Origin: Streptomonospora litoralis
Lineage (GTDB): Bacteria; Actinomycetota; Actinomycetes; Streptosporangiales; Streptosporangiaceae
Length of the DNA stretch: 64,000 nucleotides
Assembly (NCBI RefSeq): GCF_004323735.1
Contig: NZ_CP036455.1
Span: 5,513,101-5,577,100, forward strand
Reading direction: 5' to 3'
This document shows positions 42,211 through 51,358 of the stretch, one piece after another. How positions within the stretch are numbered: position 1 is the first letter of the stretch; the number at the start of each line of letters is the position of its first letter. The position numbers were made by a program, and so were the translations under genes. The notes beneath the pieces are model-generated. The model had not been told where the DNA came from and did not search any database. It saw nothing but the letters and a program-made list of their open reading frames with translations.

Positions 42211-43710
42211 TCAGCGCTGCAGTGTCAGCAGACCCGGCCGGTACGGCAGGAGACCGTAGTCGCCGCCGGACTCGGGGGAGCGCCCCTGGTAGAGGAACTG
42301 CATGTTGCAGGGATCGACGGTCATGGTCTGATCGGGGTCGGTGCGGATCAGCTCGCCGTGGCTGATGTCGTCGGTCCAGGTAGCGCCGCTGTTGGCCTGG
42401 CCGGCGAAGGGGTTGCTTTCGGTAGTGGCCTGCGGTGTCCACGTGCCGTCCAGGCTGTCGGCTGTGAACGAGCGGAAGTAGCGGTCTCCTTGCGCGCCGA
42501 TCGCTTCGACGATCATGAGGTATTGGTCCTGGCCCTCGACGTTGTAGACCTGGACCGCTTCAAACAGGTCGTTGGTGCTTTCGGACATGATGGTCGTCGA
42601 GGTCGAACCGAAGCTGCCAGGGAAGTCGCCGATAGGCATACTGTCCCGGTAGATCCTGCCGTTGTCTCCGGCGAAGAACAGGTACATGTCCGTGCTGTCG
42701 CCGATGAGCGCCTGATCGATGGGCCCTGTGGAGGAGTCGGCGATGCTGCCGTCGAAGAGGGTCTGCGCCTGCGACCAGCTGTTCACGTCGGCGGGATCGG
42801 TTGATGTCCGGTAGGAGAAGGCGGGTCCGGCCCACTGGTAGGCGAGCACCCAGACGTCCCCGGGGGCGAAGTAGAAGAGGGTCGGCGCGACGGCGGCGAA
42901 GGGCATCGGGTTCTGGCCGGCCGAGTCCATGCCGGACCAGTCGTTGAAGAGGTCGAAGTTCATCGAGCCCCATGTCGATCCGGTGTCGTGGTTCGTCGCA
43001 TAGACGAGATGCTGGCCGTTGTAGGGGGCGTGGGTGAAGTCCTTGAGCGAAACCCATCCCTGACTCGGCTGCGCCAGCGGGCCGGTCGAAGTCCAGTCGT
43101 ACGTCGAGGGAAGAGCGCACGTGTCGTCCGCCCCCTCGCCGTCGACCCGGACGAGTCGCCACTGCTGGTGGTCGCCACCCGAGTCGTCGGCCTGCACGAT
43201 GTCGGCACCGTCCGCGTGCGAGGCGCCCTGTACCTCTAAGGCCTTACCGCTGTGCCGGTTGATCAACCGGACGTAGCCGCCGGGTGAGTCTTCCAACCGG
43301 AACTGTTGGTTGGCCTGGTTGTAGTCGGTCCACTGGACGATGTCGGCACCGTTCGCGGTCGACCAGTTGTAGACGTCAAGCACCTTGTCCGAGATCCGTG
43401 ATTGCAAGCGGTAGTAACCGTCGCCGGAGTCGACGAACCGCCACTGCTGCTGGTGCTGGTCGTTCCGGGTCCACTGGGTGATCCGCGCCCCGTTGTCGGT
43501 GGCCCGGTTGTACACATCCAACGCTTTGCCGCTCTCGCGGTTCACCAGGACGTATGACGCGTTCGTGTCGACTGTCGCGGCCGCGGCGGGTGCCGGTTCG
43601 ACCACGGTGCCGGCACTGGCGACCACCATGACCATCACGCCGGCGATGATGGCTCGCAGGCCCCCTCGCTGTCGCAAGGGCGCGATCGGAAACCTAGTCA
43701 ACGTAGACAT
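42211..43710 (-). CDS. Secreted GH62 alpha-L-arabinofuranosidase with ricin-type CBM13
   Basis: A 499-residue exported enzyme that removes arabinose side chains from arabinoxylan. Residues 1-46 are a signal peptide ending PAAAA. A ricin/CBM13 trefoil (about 50-190) has three QxW repeats (QQQW, NQQF, HQQW). The GH62 five-bladed propeller follows: [33 protein letters not shown] (base Asp), [20 protein letters not shown] (Asp332) and [16 protein letters not shown] (acid Glu). The start follows AGGAAGG. Two LacI-type sites upstream fit induction by plant polysaccharide sugars. Confidence 0.93.
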   Translation of the reverse strand: MSTLTRFPIAPLRQRGGLRAIIAGVMVMVVASAGTVVEPAPAAAATVDTNASYVLVNRESGKALDVYNRATDNGARITQWTRNDQHQQQWRFVDSGDGYYRLQSRISDKVLDVYNWSTANGADIVQWTDYNQANQQFRLEDSPGGYVRLINRHSGKALEVQGASHADGADIVQADDSGGDHQQWRLVRVDGEGADDTCALPSTYDWTSTGPLAQPSQGWVSLKDFTHAPYNGQHLVYATNHDTGSTWGSMNFDLFNDWSGMDSAGQNPMPFAAVAPTLFYFAPGDVWVLAYQWAGPAFSYRTSTDPADVNSWSQAQTLFDGSIADSSTGPIDQALIGDSTDMYLFFAGDNGRIYRDSMPIGDFPGSFGSTSTTIMSESTNDLFEAVQVYNVEGQDQYLMIVEAIGAQGDRYFRSFTADSLDGTWTPQATTESNPFAGQANSGATWTDDISHGELIRTDPDQTMTVDPCNMQFLYQGRSPESGGDYGLLPYRPGLLTLQR

Positions 43711-43786
43711 GGTCCTTCCTCTCGGGGCCTGGAGGTGCACGATTTCCCCGGAGGGGCCAGCGCGAACCCAGGCCAGCGCTCGTAAT

Positions 43787-43800
43787 TGTTAGCGCTAACA
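43787..43800. promoter_or_regulatory. LacI-family operator (perfect palindrome)
   Basis: TGTTAGCGCTAACA, 77 bases upstream of the GH62 start. The central CG and the form match LacI-family sites that control glycoside hydrolases in actinomycetes. Confidence 0.75.
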
Positions 43801-43892
43801 TTTCGCCGGGCGGCCTGGCGCATGCCTGGACGTGACTCCGATGCGACAGACCCACCCGGAAGGTCGGGGGCATCGCTGCCCTTACCACTGAA

Positions 43893-43908
43893 TGTGAGCG
43901 ATAACGCA
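43893..43908. promoter_or_regulatory. Second LacI-like site
   Basis: TGTGAGCGATAACGCA, an imperfect copy of the palindrome at 43787, about 100 bases further upstream. It may serve as an auxiliary operator. Confidence 0.45.
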
Positions 43909-44391
43909 CTCGACGTCAAGCAACATTCGGAAACATTCCGGAATACCGCGAGTCGAGACATCACATCGGTCGGCGATGCTGCCGCGTCACCCCGGAGAGG
44001 AAGAGGTGAGCCCCGGCCCGACCAGGGGTGATTCAAATTCATTGATCGTCTCAGGTCTCGCTGGTCAGGCGAATCCGATGAGATCGAGGCCGTGACCTGC
44101 TTCATCGCTCTCACCAGACGACTTTGAATCAGCCGTGGGTCGCGACCACCTTCGCCGAGGACCATGTCCACCTGGCTTGTTTCGTCCAGCCGGAGCGCGA
44201 TAACGAGTCCCGCGTGCTGGGCACCTGCACCCACTGTCGGCCCGCATAGCGCTCGGGGCCGTGAACTCCGACGCTCCGGCCGAGCGCATCGGGTGGTCGT
44301 CACGCCCGGACCAGGCTTTTCGCGCTCATGAGAACAACGGCCCGCCCCTTCATCCCCGACGGCGCAGCCTCACGAAAGATCGGAGCCAACC
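43909..44391. other. Non-coding stretch between LacI sites and the low-G+C gene
   Basis: About 480 bases without a supported gene. Short open frames (for example around 44060-44250 on the minus strand) lack ribosome sites. The G+C content drops toward the right edge. Confidence 0.4.
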
Positions 44392-44985
44392 TCAGATAAC
44401 ACCAAGAGATTGGACGAATATCAACGAAAAACAAGTATAGATCGCCATTGCGGTCCATATATTTAAATGCAAACTTCTTTGCACACCACCTCGATCCACC
44501 CCATGCTCGGACCTCCAAAATTTTTCTATCACCTCTTTGGCTCGCCTGTTCGATTTGTTTCCGAAAAGATCGCCGACGACGGAAGATCCAAGGTTGAAGC
44601 AATAATACTCTGCTTGACTGGTACGGAAACAGAGGTCCCGGGGAGGCCCAATACTCTTTAAGTCAACATAGGGAATGTGATACTTGACGAATACCCCCTT
44701 CAAAACGATCTTGTTTTTGCGCACTTCGACGTTCGTGAATAACCCAACCTTGAGAGTAAACCAAAGAAATATGGTGCATAACCCCGCGAAAAGCAGCCTG
44801 TTCAGGACTGGAGAGTCCGCTGTACTAGGCACCCGTCCCGCTGTAACAGCAAGCGGTGTCTGCAAGACAGCTATAGCAACTGAAAAAGTTGCCGTATACC
44901 AATTTCGGACAACATAGATCGGCCTGGCGCCCATAGACTCTACACCCAGAACTCTTCCGCGCTCCGTTTTTCCACTGACAGACAC
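44392..44985 (-). CDS. Low-G+C membrane protein with PH-like C-terminal domain
   Basis: A 197-residue protein. Two hydrophobic helices (about 31-52 and 65-84) precede a beta-rich domain with VEVRKNKIVLKGVFVKYHIP and YVDLKSIGPPRDLCFRTS, the pattern of bacterial PH-like domains, and a C-terminal hydrophobic stretch (IWTAMAIYTCFSLIFVQSL). G+C is near 45%, far below the window, and codon use includes A/T-ending codons rarely seen nearby, so it was probably acquired recently. The start is the first ATG; the ribosome site is weak. Function unknown. Confidence 0.65.
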   Translation of the reverse strand: MSVSGKTERGRVLGVESMGARPIYVVRNWYTATFSVAIAVLQTPLAVTAGRVPSTADSPVLNRLLFAGLCTIFLWFTLKVGLFTNVEVRKNKIVLKGVFVKYHIPYVDLKSIGPPRDLCFRTSQAEYYCFNLGSSVVGDLFGNKSNRRAKEVIEKFWRSEHGVDRGGVQRSLHLNIWTAMAIYTCFSLIFVQSLGVI

Positions 44986-45259
44986 CCGCAGAACCCATTT
45001 CCAAAATTTCCATTATAGCATCCGGAGAAGCTTTAAAAACATTTTGTAGAATAATCCGCGAAATACAACGATTGGCGAGCCGCATTGCCGCGTCCTACGG
45101 GTTAGACCGGGTGGCGCGGGGACCGTCCCCAAAGACGGCCCAGCCATGGAGGCCCTCGCTCGAACACCCGGCCTGCGCCGCAGGGTCTCGGGACTGCGGT
45201 GCCACCGCGCCCCGGTCTCGCGGCGTTTGCCCTCGGGCCCGGAGGGCAGCAGGTGCCCA

Positions 45260-46333
45260 GTGAACCACGCAGACCACCTGGGCACGGCGGTCACCGCGCC
45301 ACAAGAGTCTCCCGCGCCCGCGGCGCCGGCCGATGAGCCGAACCACGCGGCGGAACACCGGCTGGAGGTCGCCGCCGCGCTCGTGCGCGAGGTCGGCGAA
45401 GGGCGCCTCGACCTGCCGCTTCCCGGGAGCGGTGATACGTGGCGGCGCTGGGCGGCGCTGCGCGACCTGGCCCGCCGTGACCTGTCGCTGGCACGGTTGG
45501 CCGAGGGGCATTGCGACGCCGTGGCGATCCTCGCCGAACTCGGCGGTCCCGCGCCCGAACCGCACACTGTGTGGGGCGTCTGGGCCGCCCACCCGCCGGG
45601 CCCGGACCTGGATGCCCAGCCGGACAGCGGCGGCGAGTGGCGGCTGAGCGGCACCAAGCGGTTCTGCTCCGGCGCCCGCGTGTGCACCCACGGGCTCGTC
45701 AGCGCGCGTATCGGCGACGACCAACGGCGCCTGTTCGCCGTTGCCACCGCCACGGCCCAGGCCGAGCGCGGCAGTTGGGCCGCGGCCGGGATGACGGCCA
45801 GCGACACGCTCACACTCACCTTCGACGACGTCGCGGCCACCCCCGTGGGCCCTGCCGGCGCCTACACCGCGCGCCCGGGCTTCCACCACGGCGGCATCGG
45901 CGTCGCGGCCTGCTGGTACGGCGGCGCGCTCGCCATCGCCGCGCCGCTGGCCGAACGGGTGGCCGCCGACCGAGCCGATGCGCACGCGCGCGCCTACTTC
46001 GGCGGCCTCGACCGGGACCTGCACGCCGCCGAAGCGGTACTCATCGCCGCAGCCCGCGAGGTCGACGCCGACCCGGGCGACCGGCTCGGCGGCGCGCGCC
46101 TGCGGGCGATGCGGGCGCGCGCCGTCGTCGCCGAGACCTGCGCGAACGTGCTGCGCGGTACGCGCGAAGCGCTCGGCGCCGGGCCGCTGGCCGCCGACAT
46201 CAGCTACGCCCGCGCGAGCGAGGACCTGGCCGCCTACCTCCACCAGCATCACGGCGACCGCGACCTGGCCGAACTCGGAACCAGCGCGGCCCCGCACACC
46301 CCACACGTCGAGGACGGCCATGGCCCAAGCTAA
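45260..46333 (+). CDS. Acyl-CoA dehydrogenase-like flavoprotein
   Basis: About 357 residues, shorter than a standard acyl-CoA dehydrogenase. Family landmarks are LARLAEGHCDAVAILAELG, the central KRFCSGARVCTHGLVSA beta domain and the C-terminal four-helix bundle (ARAYFGGLDRDLHAAEAVLI, CANVLRGTREALGAGPLAAD). The usual catalytic Glu region is not obvious. The start is uncertain; GTG 45260 has CAGGTG upstream. It overlaps the PIG-L gene by 14 bases and leads a four-gene coupled operon. A desaturase or oxidase role on a carrier-bound or sugar-linked substrate is possible. Confidence 0.82.
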   Translation: MNHADHLGTAVTAPQESPAPAAPADEPNHAAEHRLEVAAALVREVGEGRLDLPLPGSGDTWRRWAALRDLARRDLSLARLAEGHCDAVAILAELGGPAPEPHTVWGVWAAHPPGPDLDAQPDSGGEWRLSGTKRFCSGARVCTHGLVSARIGDDQRRLFAVATATAQAERGSWAAAGMTASDTLTLTFDDVAATPVGPAGAYTARPGFHHGGIGVAACWYGGALAIAAPLAERVAADRADAHARAYFGGLDRDLHAAEAVLIAAAREVDADPGDRLGGARLRAMRARAVVAETCANVLRGTREALGAGPLAADISYARASEDLAAYLHQHHGDRDLAELGTSAAPHTPHVEDGHGPS

Positions 46334-47081
46334 TGAAAGCGCCGCCACCCACCCCATCGACACCGAGGGCACCGCAGAGGCCACCTGGCGGGCGTGGGAC
46401 GGCCTCGAACGTGCCGCTCCCCTCGATGTGTCCGGTATCTCCAGCGCCGTGGTCGTCGCACCACACCCCGACGACGAGGTGCTGGGCGTCGGCGGGGCGC
46501 TGGCCCTGCTCGCCCAGCAGGGGGCCCGGCTGCGGATCGTCGCCGTCACCGACGGCGAGGGCTCCCACCCGAACAGTCCCACCCTGTCGCCGCCACTGCT
46601 GGCCGAGCGTCGCCGAGACGAGCGGGCACAGGCGCTGCGGCGTCTAGGAGCCGAAAGCGCGGAGGTGGTGCGGCTGGGCGTGGGTGACGGTGACAGTACC
46701 CGCGCCCGGGACGAGCTGACCGAGCGGTTGAGCGGTCTGTGCTCGGCGTTCGACGTGTGCGCAGCCCCGTGGCCGGGAGATCTGCACCCCGACCACGAAG
46801 CGGCGGGTGCCGCCGCCCTGGCGGCCGTGGCGAACGGGACGCGGCCGCTGCTCTATCCCGTGTGGATGTGGCACTGGGCCCGTCCCGACCATCCCGACGT
46901 GCCCTGGCCGGCCGCGCGCCGCCTCGAACTGCCCCCGTGGGCACAGCGCCGCAAAGCCGCCGCCCTGGACTGCTTCACCACCCAGACCGCGCCGCTGAGC
47001 ACCGACCCGGCCGACGCCGCCGTGCTCAAGCCGGAAATGCTCGCCCACTTCAGCCGGGACTGCGAAGTGGTGTTCGGATGA
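46320..47081 (+). CDS. PIG-L family deacetylase
   Basis: A 253-residue zinc-dependent N-deacetylase. The metal motif APHPDDEVLG is at residues 48-57, and the third ligand is in GDLHPDHEAAG. Such enzymes remove acetyl groups from N-acetylglucosamine-type sugars (MshB, PIG-L). It overlaps the genes on both sides by 14 and 4 bases, so it is made with the acyl-CoA dehydrogenase-like protein and the methyltransferase. A likely substrate is an N-acetylated sugar on the glycosyltransferase product of this operon. Confidence 0.92.
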   Translation: MAQANESAATHPIDTEGTAEATWRAWDGLERAAPLDVSGISSAVVVAPHPDDEVLGVGGALALLAQQGARLRIVAVTDGEGSHPNSPTLSPPLLAERRRDERAQALRRLGAESAEVVRLGVGDGDSTRARDELTERLSGLCSAFDVCAAPWPGDLHPDHEAAGAAALAAVANGTRPLLYPVWMWHWARPDHPDVPWPAARRLELPPWAQRRKAAALDCFTTQTAPLSTDPADAAVLKPEMLAHFSRDCEVVFG

Positions 47082-47686
47082 GTGTCGAGGACGCCTACTT
47101 CGAGGCGGTGTACGCCGAATCGACGGATCCGTGGGGGTTTCGCACGCGCTGGTACGAGCGCCGGAAACGCGCACTGACCCTCGCCTCGTTGCCCCACGAA
47201 CGCTACGAGCGGGCCTTCGAACCGGGTTGCGCGATCGGTGCGCTGACCCGGGAACTCGCTGTGCGCTGTGACGCGCTGCTGGCCTGGGAACGGGTCGCCT
47301 CCACGGCGCAGCAGGCGGAACGCGACCTGACCGGCTTCGCCCACGTGCGGGTCGGCCGGGCCGGCGTCCCCTGGCAGTGGCCGCGGGGCACCTTCGATCT
47401 GATCGTGCTCTCGGAACTGCTGTACTACTTCGGCGACGCCGACCTCGGCGATCTCCTCGAACTGACGGCCGCGTCGCTGCGCCCCGGCGGGACCGTCGTA
47501 GCGGTGCACTGGCGCCACCCGGCCCCCGACCACGCCCGCCTCGGCGACGATGCGCACGAGGTGCTCGCCGCGCACGACGGATTCGCGCCGCTGTCCTGCC
47601 ACGCAGAGGCGGACTTCCGCATCGACGTCCACACACGCGGTCCCGCGGCCTCATCCTCCGTCGCCCGGCGGGAAGGCCTGGTGTGA
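47078..47686 (+). CDS. NodS-like SAM-dependent methyltransferase
   Basis: A 202-residue methyltransferase. It begins SVEDAYFEAVYAESTDPWGF, a start shared with NodS-type N-methyltransferases; motif I is FEPGCAIGALTRELA and motif IV DLIVLSELLYYFGDADL. NodS methylates the amino group of a deacetylated glucosamine; the preceding PIG-L deacetylase makes such a group available. The ATG overlaps the PIG-L stop, and the GTG of the next gene overlaps its own. This order supports an amino-sugar modification pathway. Confidence 0.9.
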   Translation: MSVEDAYFEAVYAESTDPWGFRTRWYERRKRALTLASLPHERYERAFEPGCAIGALTRELAVRCDALLAWERVASTAQQAERDLTGFAHVRVGRAGVPWQWPRGTFDLIVLSELLYYFGDADLGDLLELTAASLRPGGTVVAVHWRHPAPDHARLGDDAHEVLAAHDGFAPLSCHAEADFRIDVHTRGPAASSSVARREGLV

Positions 47687-48372
47687 TCCGCGCCGCGGCC
47701 GTGGTCATCCCCGCCAACGACGAGGCCGCCACGATCGAGGCGTGCGTGCACGCCGCCGCCGCGTCGTCGGCGGCGTGCGGCATCCCCGCTGCGCGGCGGC
47801 ATCTGATCGTGGTCGCCGACGCTTGCGCCGACGCCACGGCCGCTCTCGCTCGCCGCGCGGGCGCGCTCGTCGTGGAAACCGGCCACCGCAGCGCGGGAGC
47901 GGCGCGGGCCGCCGGGATGCGTCTGGCATTGCACCGCACACGCGCGCACCCGGCCCACAAGGTGTGGCTGGCCACGACCGATGCCGACAGCACCGTCCCG
48001 CTGCGTTGGCTCGCCGAGCAACTCCGTTATGCCGAGGCCGGATGGGACGCGGTGGCGGGCACGATCACCGTCCAGGACTGGTCTCAGCGCCCGCCCGGGT
48101 TAGCGGCCGCGTTTACCGACACCTACCGCTTCGCCGACGGCGAGCACCCCCACGTCCACGGCGCCAACCTCGGCGTGCGCGCCTCGGCCTACCTCGACTC
48201 GGGCGGCTTCTGCGCGCTGGCTCGTGCCGAGGACCACGCCCTGGTCACCGCCCTGCGCACCCGCGGTCACCGCATCCGGCGCCCCGCCGACCTGCCGGTG
48301 GCCACCTCGGCCCGCCCGGATCCGCGCGCCCCAGGAGGCTTCGGCGACCGGCTGACGGCGCTGGAAGACTGA
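47683..48372 (+). CDS. Glycosyltransferase family 2 protein
   Basis: A 229-residue GT-A enzyme starting at GTG overlapping the methyltransferase stop. The nucleotide-sugar region is AVVIPANDEAATIEACVHAA, and the metal-binding DXD-like motif is ATTDADSTVPLRWL. A later GANLGVRASAYLDSGGF and RAEDHALV(ED) complete the fold. It is soluble, without membrane helices. It ends the four-gene operon; no terminator hairpin is evident. The sugar donor is unknown. Confidence 0.9.
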   Translation: MIRAAAVVIPANDEAATIEACVHAAAASSAACGIPAARRHLIVVADACADATAALARRAGALVVETGHRSAGAARAAGMRLALHRTRAHPAHKVWLATTDADSTVPLRWLAEQLRYAEAGWDAVAGTITVQDWSQRPPGLAAAFTDTYRFADGEHPHVHGANLGVRASAYLDSGGFCALARAEDHALVTALRTRGHRIRRPADLPVATSARPDPRAPGGFGDRLTALED

Positions 48373-48663
48373 CGTCAGGCCGCATGTATCCGGCTTCCCG
48401 CGTCGTACCCTCGCGCAACCGGGCCACCGTATCGGGGGGCCGAGCACTGTGAGCACGGTCGGCAGCAGCGCGGCAGTTGAGCACTGCCCCGCAGCGGCCT
48501 CCAGGCGCCTGCGCCCACCCGCGGAGGAGGACGGCGCATCCGAGAAAGCGCGGGTTCATACGCCGCCGCCGTCATCGTCGGCGACTGCGGCCCGCACTTG
48601 CTCGACGCCTGCGGACCGCTCTCCGCACGGACGGGGCCGCCACCGCCCGTGCGGAGGTGTCCC

Positions 48664-49386
48664 TCACGCTTGTCCATCCGCCCTGGGCGGAATTCCCGAA
48701 TCCGGCAACACACCTGTATAGACCAGTTCCTGGGCAAGATCGCGGAGCTTGGTGTTGAGATCTTGAGATGCCTTGGAGAGCAGCATGAACGCCTGCCGGT
48801 CATCCACCTTGAACCGTTCCATCAGAATCCCCGTGGCCTCACCGATACGCTGACGCGTGTGCATCCCCTGCTGCAGATCCCACACTTTCCGAGCGCTGAA
48901 CAACGCGATCGCAGCATGATCGGCCAGCACATCGCCCATATCCCGCGACTGCGTGTCGAAAGCACCGGCCTTTTTCGCATACAGGTTCAACCCGCCGAGC
49001 GTGCCGCGGGGCGTGGCCAGCTGGAACGACACCATGCTCTCCACACCCAGTCCGCGCACCTTCCCCACGAACTCGGGCCAACGCTGCTCATGCGCCATGT
49101 CGTCGATGGCGAATATGCCCCGCTCCCAGATCGCATCCACACACGGCCCCTGCCGCGTTGCGTACTGGATGTCGTCGATTTCCCGGACCAGCGGGGCCGT
49201 GGCCGCCTCCGTGGTGAACCTGCCGCCCTTGTGCAAGAGCGATACACCCGCAAAGTCCGTCCCGGCGATCTCTCGCGCGGCACTGGCCGTAATTCCCTCC
49301 AACGTTTCCTCAACCGAGGGCTTCTGCACCAGTTCCCCAGCCAGTCGGGCAAAGGTCCGGGCGAGCTGTATCGGCTCGTTCTCCAT
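48664..49386 (-). CDS. GAF and ANTAR domain antitermination regulator
   Basis: A 240-residue RNA-binding regulator. A GAF sensor domain (about 20-155) contains VSLLHKGGRFTTEAATAPLV and AYDVAATRQGPC-like YATRQGPCVDAIW. The ANTAR domain (about 165-225) has the three-helix pattern with RQRIGEATGILMERFKVDDR and AFMLLSKASQDLNTKLRDLA. ANTAR proteins bind paired hexaloop RNA hairpins and prevent transcription termination. The start follows AGGAAAACTCC. It stands alone; its RNA targets are not obvious within the window. Confidence 0.93.
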   Translation of the reverse strand: MENEPIQLARTFARLAGELVQKPSVEETLEGITASAAREIAGTDFAGVSLLHKGGRFTTEAATAPLVREIDDIQYATRQGPCVDAIWERGIFAIDDMAHEQRWPEFVGKVRGLGVESMVSFQLATPRGTLGGLNLYAKKAGAFDTQSRDMGDVLADHAAIALFSARKVWDLQQGMHTRQRIGEATGILMERFKVDDRQAFMLLSKASQDLNTKLRDLAQELVYTGVLPDSGIPPRADGQA

Positions 49387-49776
49387 AGGAGTTTTCCTAG
49401 TCGGGCACCGGCCTAGTTTCCCAGCCTCCGCCCCGAAGTCGACTGCCATCAGTCTTACCAGTACCTACCGGGCGCCGTGTCAGTCCCCGGTCCCCTGCTT
49501 CGTCGCGGCTGCGTTGCACGCGCGTCGATAGCGCGGGCTGTCGCGCGTCGCCGTGCAGCCGAAGGAGACGGAGGCAGGGCGAGCCGGGAGGGTCCGACCG
49601 GGCCGACCGGTGTCCCCGCTGCGGCCGCCACCGCATCGGCCGCGGGGTCGCCGTCGTCCGGGCCCCGCCGGAGAAGCCGAAAAAATCCCGGCGCCGATGT
49701 CGAGAACCCGTGGCCGGCTCCGTCCCCGCTGTGAAAGCGACCAGAATGGGTCGCACCGGCACTGAGGGGAAACACG
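49387..49776. other. Divergent promoter region with ECF42-type promoter
   Basis: A 390-base gap between the ANTAR gene and the DGPF gene. The only recognisable feature is the TGTCGA/CGTC pair at 49698-49724. Confidence 0.5.
49698..49724 (+). promoter_or_regulatory. Candidate ECF42 sigma-factor promoter
   Basis: TGTCGA and CGTC separated by 17 bases, about 50 bases before the DGPF gene. From memory, ECF42 promoters have a TGTCGA -35 element with a CG-rich -10, so the sigma factor at 50192 probably drives its own operon here. Confidence 0.5.
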
Positions 49777-50184
49777 ATGGCCAAGTACTTGCTGCTCAAG
49801 CACTACCGCGGCGCTCCGGCTCCGGTGAACGACGTTCCCATGGACCGGTGGGCGCCGGAGGAGGTCTCGGCGCATGTGCAGTACATGGAGGACTTCGCGG
49901 CCCGGCTGGAGCAGACCGGCGAGTTCGTCGACAGCCAGGCGCTCGCCCCGGAGGGGACGTTCGTCCGCTACGACGGCGAGGGGCGCCCACCGGTCACCGA
50001 CGGGCCGTTCGCCGAGACGAAGGACCTCATCGCGGGATGGATGGTGATCGACGTCGACAGCTACGAGCGCGCCGTCGAACTGGCCGGGGAGCTGTCGGCC
50101 GCCCCCGGGGCGGGCGGGCGGCCGATCCACGAATGGCTGGAGGTGCGTCCGTTCCTGGCCTCGCCGCCCACCATCACGGAGTGA
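49777..50184 (+). CDS. YCII-related DGPF-domain protein
   Basis: A 135-residue protein of the DGPF/YciI family. The name motif appears as PPVTDGPFAETKDLIAGWMV (about residues 70-89); the start MAKYLLLKHYRG is typical. It binds or converts a small molecule; the conserved pair of Asp and His residues suggests a possible acid-base role. It lies seven bases before an ECF42 sigma factor, the standard partner, and probably serves as its output or signal-related enzyme. The start follows GAGGGG. Confidence 0.93.
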   Translation: MAKYLLLKHYRGAPAPVNDVPMDRWAPEEVSAHVQYMEDFAARLEQTGEFVDSQALAPEGTFVRYDGEGRPPVTDGPFAETKDLIAGWMVIDVDSYERAVELAGELSAAPGAGGRPIHEWLEVRPFLASPPTITE

Positions 50185-50191
50185 TCCTGCG

Positions 50192-51334
50192 ATGAACGAA
50201 GCCCTGCTGCGAGGGCTTGCGCCGAGTGTGCTCGCGATCCTCGTCCGCCGCGGAGCCGATTTCGCGGCGGCCGAGGACGCCGTACAGGACGCGCTGGTCG
50301 AGGCGGTCCGCGCCTGGCCGCGCGATCCCCCGCGCGATGCCAAGGGCTGGCTGGTCACGGTGGCCTGGCGCCGGTACCTCGACGCCACCCGGGCCGAGGC
50401 GGCCCGCCGCCGGCGTGAGGACCTCGCCGACGAAGAGCCGGCGCCCGGACCGGCGCCTGCGGAGGACGACACGCTCCAGCTGTACTTCCTGTGCGCCCAC
50501 CCGTCGTTGACACCGTCGTCGGCGGTCGCGCTCACGCTGCGCGCCGTCGGCGGGCTGACCACCCGCCAGATCGCCCAGGCTTACCTGGTGCCCGAGGCGA
50601 CCATGGCCCAGCGCATCAGCCGGGCCAAGCGCACCGTATCCGGCGTGCGCTTCGACCGGCCCGGCGACGTCGCCACCGTCCTGCGCACCCTCTACCTGGT
50701 CTTCAACGAGGGCTACTCCGGCGACGTCGATCTCGCCGCCGAGGCCATCCGCCTCACCCGCCGGCTCGCGGCCGCGATCGACCACCCCGAGGCGGCAGGG
50801 CTGCTCGCCCTCATGCTGCTCCACCACGCCCGACGCAGCGCCCGGACCGCGCCCGACGGCAGCTTGGTACCGCTCGCCGAGCAGGACCGCACCCGGTGGG
50901 ACACCGACGCGATCGCCGAAGGCGTCCGCATTCTGCAGGCGGCCCTGGCCCGTGACCGGTTGGGTGAGTTCCAGGCCCAGGCCGCCGTCGCGGCACTGCA
51001 CGCCGATGCGCCCACCGCCGAGGAGACCGACTGGGTGCAGATCGTCGAGTGGTACGACGAGCTCGCGCGCCTGACCGACAGCCCGATCGTCCGCCTCAAC
51101 CGCGCCGTGGCCGTCGGTGAAGCCGACGGACCCCGCGCCGGCCTGGCGGCGCTCGCGGAGGTGGACGCGACACTCCCCCGCCACACGGCGGTTGCGGCCC
51201 ACCTGCACGAGCGGGGCGGCGACCCGGCGACCGCGGCGCAGCTCTACGCCGAGGCGGCCCGCAAGGCATCCACCCTCGCCGAGCGCGACCACCTGGTGCG
51301 CCAGGCCGCCCGCCTCAACTCCCGCAGCCACTGA
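50192..51334 (+). CDS. ECF42-type RNA polymerase sigma factor with C-terminal TPR-like domain
   Basis: A 380-residue sigma factor. Sigma region 2 is at about 8-75 (LVRRGADFAAAEDAVQDALV, GWLVTVAWRRYLDATRAEAA). Region 4 is at about 108-160 (LTLRAVGGLTTRQIAQAYLV, MAQRISRAKRTVSG). A 200-residue helical extension follows (LVFNEGYSGDVDLAAEAIRL, LNRAVAVGEADGPRAGLAAL), which the ECF42 group uses in place of an anti-sigma factor. It is in one transcript with the DGPF protein, and a matching promoter lies upstream, so autoregulation is likely. Confidence 0.95.
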   Translation: MNEALLRGLAPSVLAILVRRGADFAAAEDAVQDALVEAVRAWPRDPPRDAKGWLVTVAWRRYLDATRAEAARRRREDLADEEPAPGPAPAEDDTLQLYFLCAHPSLTPSSAVALTLRAVGGLTTRQIAQAYLVPEATMAQRISRAKRTVSGVRFDRPGDVATVLRTLYLVFNEGYSGDVDLAAEAIRLTRRLAAAIDHPEAAGLLALMLLHHARRSARTAPDGSLVPLAEQDRTRWDTDAIAEGVRILQAALARDRLGEFQAQAAVAALHADAPTAEETDWVQIVEWYDELARLTDSPIVRLNRAVAVGEADGPRAGLAALAEVDATLPRHTAVAAHLHERGGDPATAAQLYAEAARKASTLAERDHLVRQAARLNSRSH

Positions 51335-51358
51335 CGGGCGTGCCAGAACACCTTCGAC

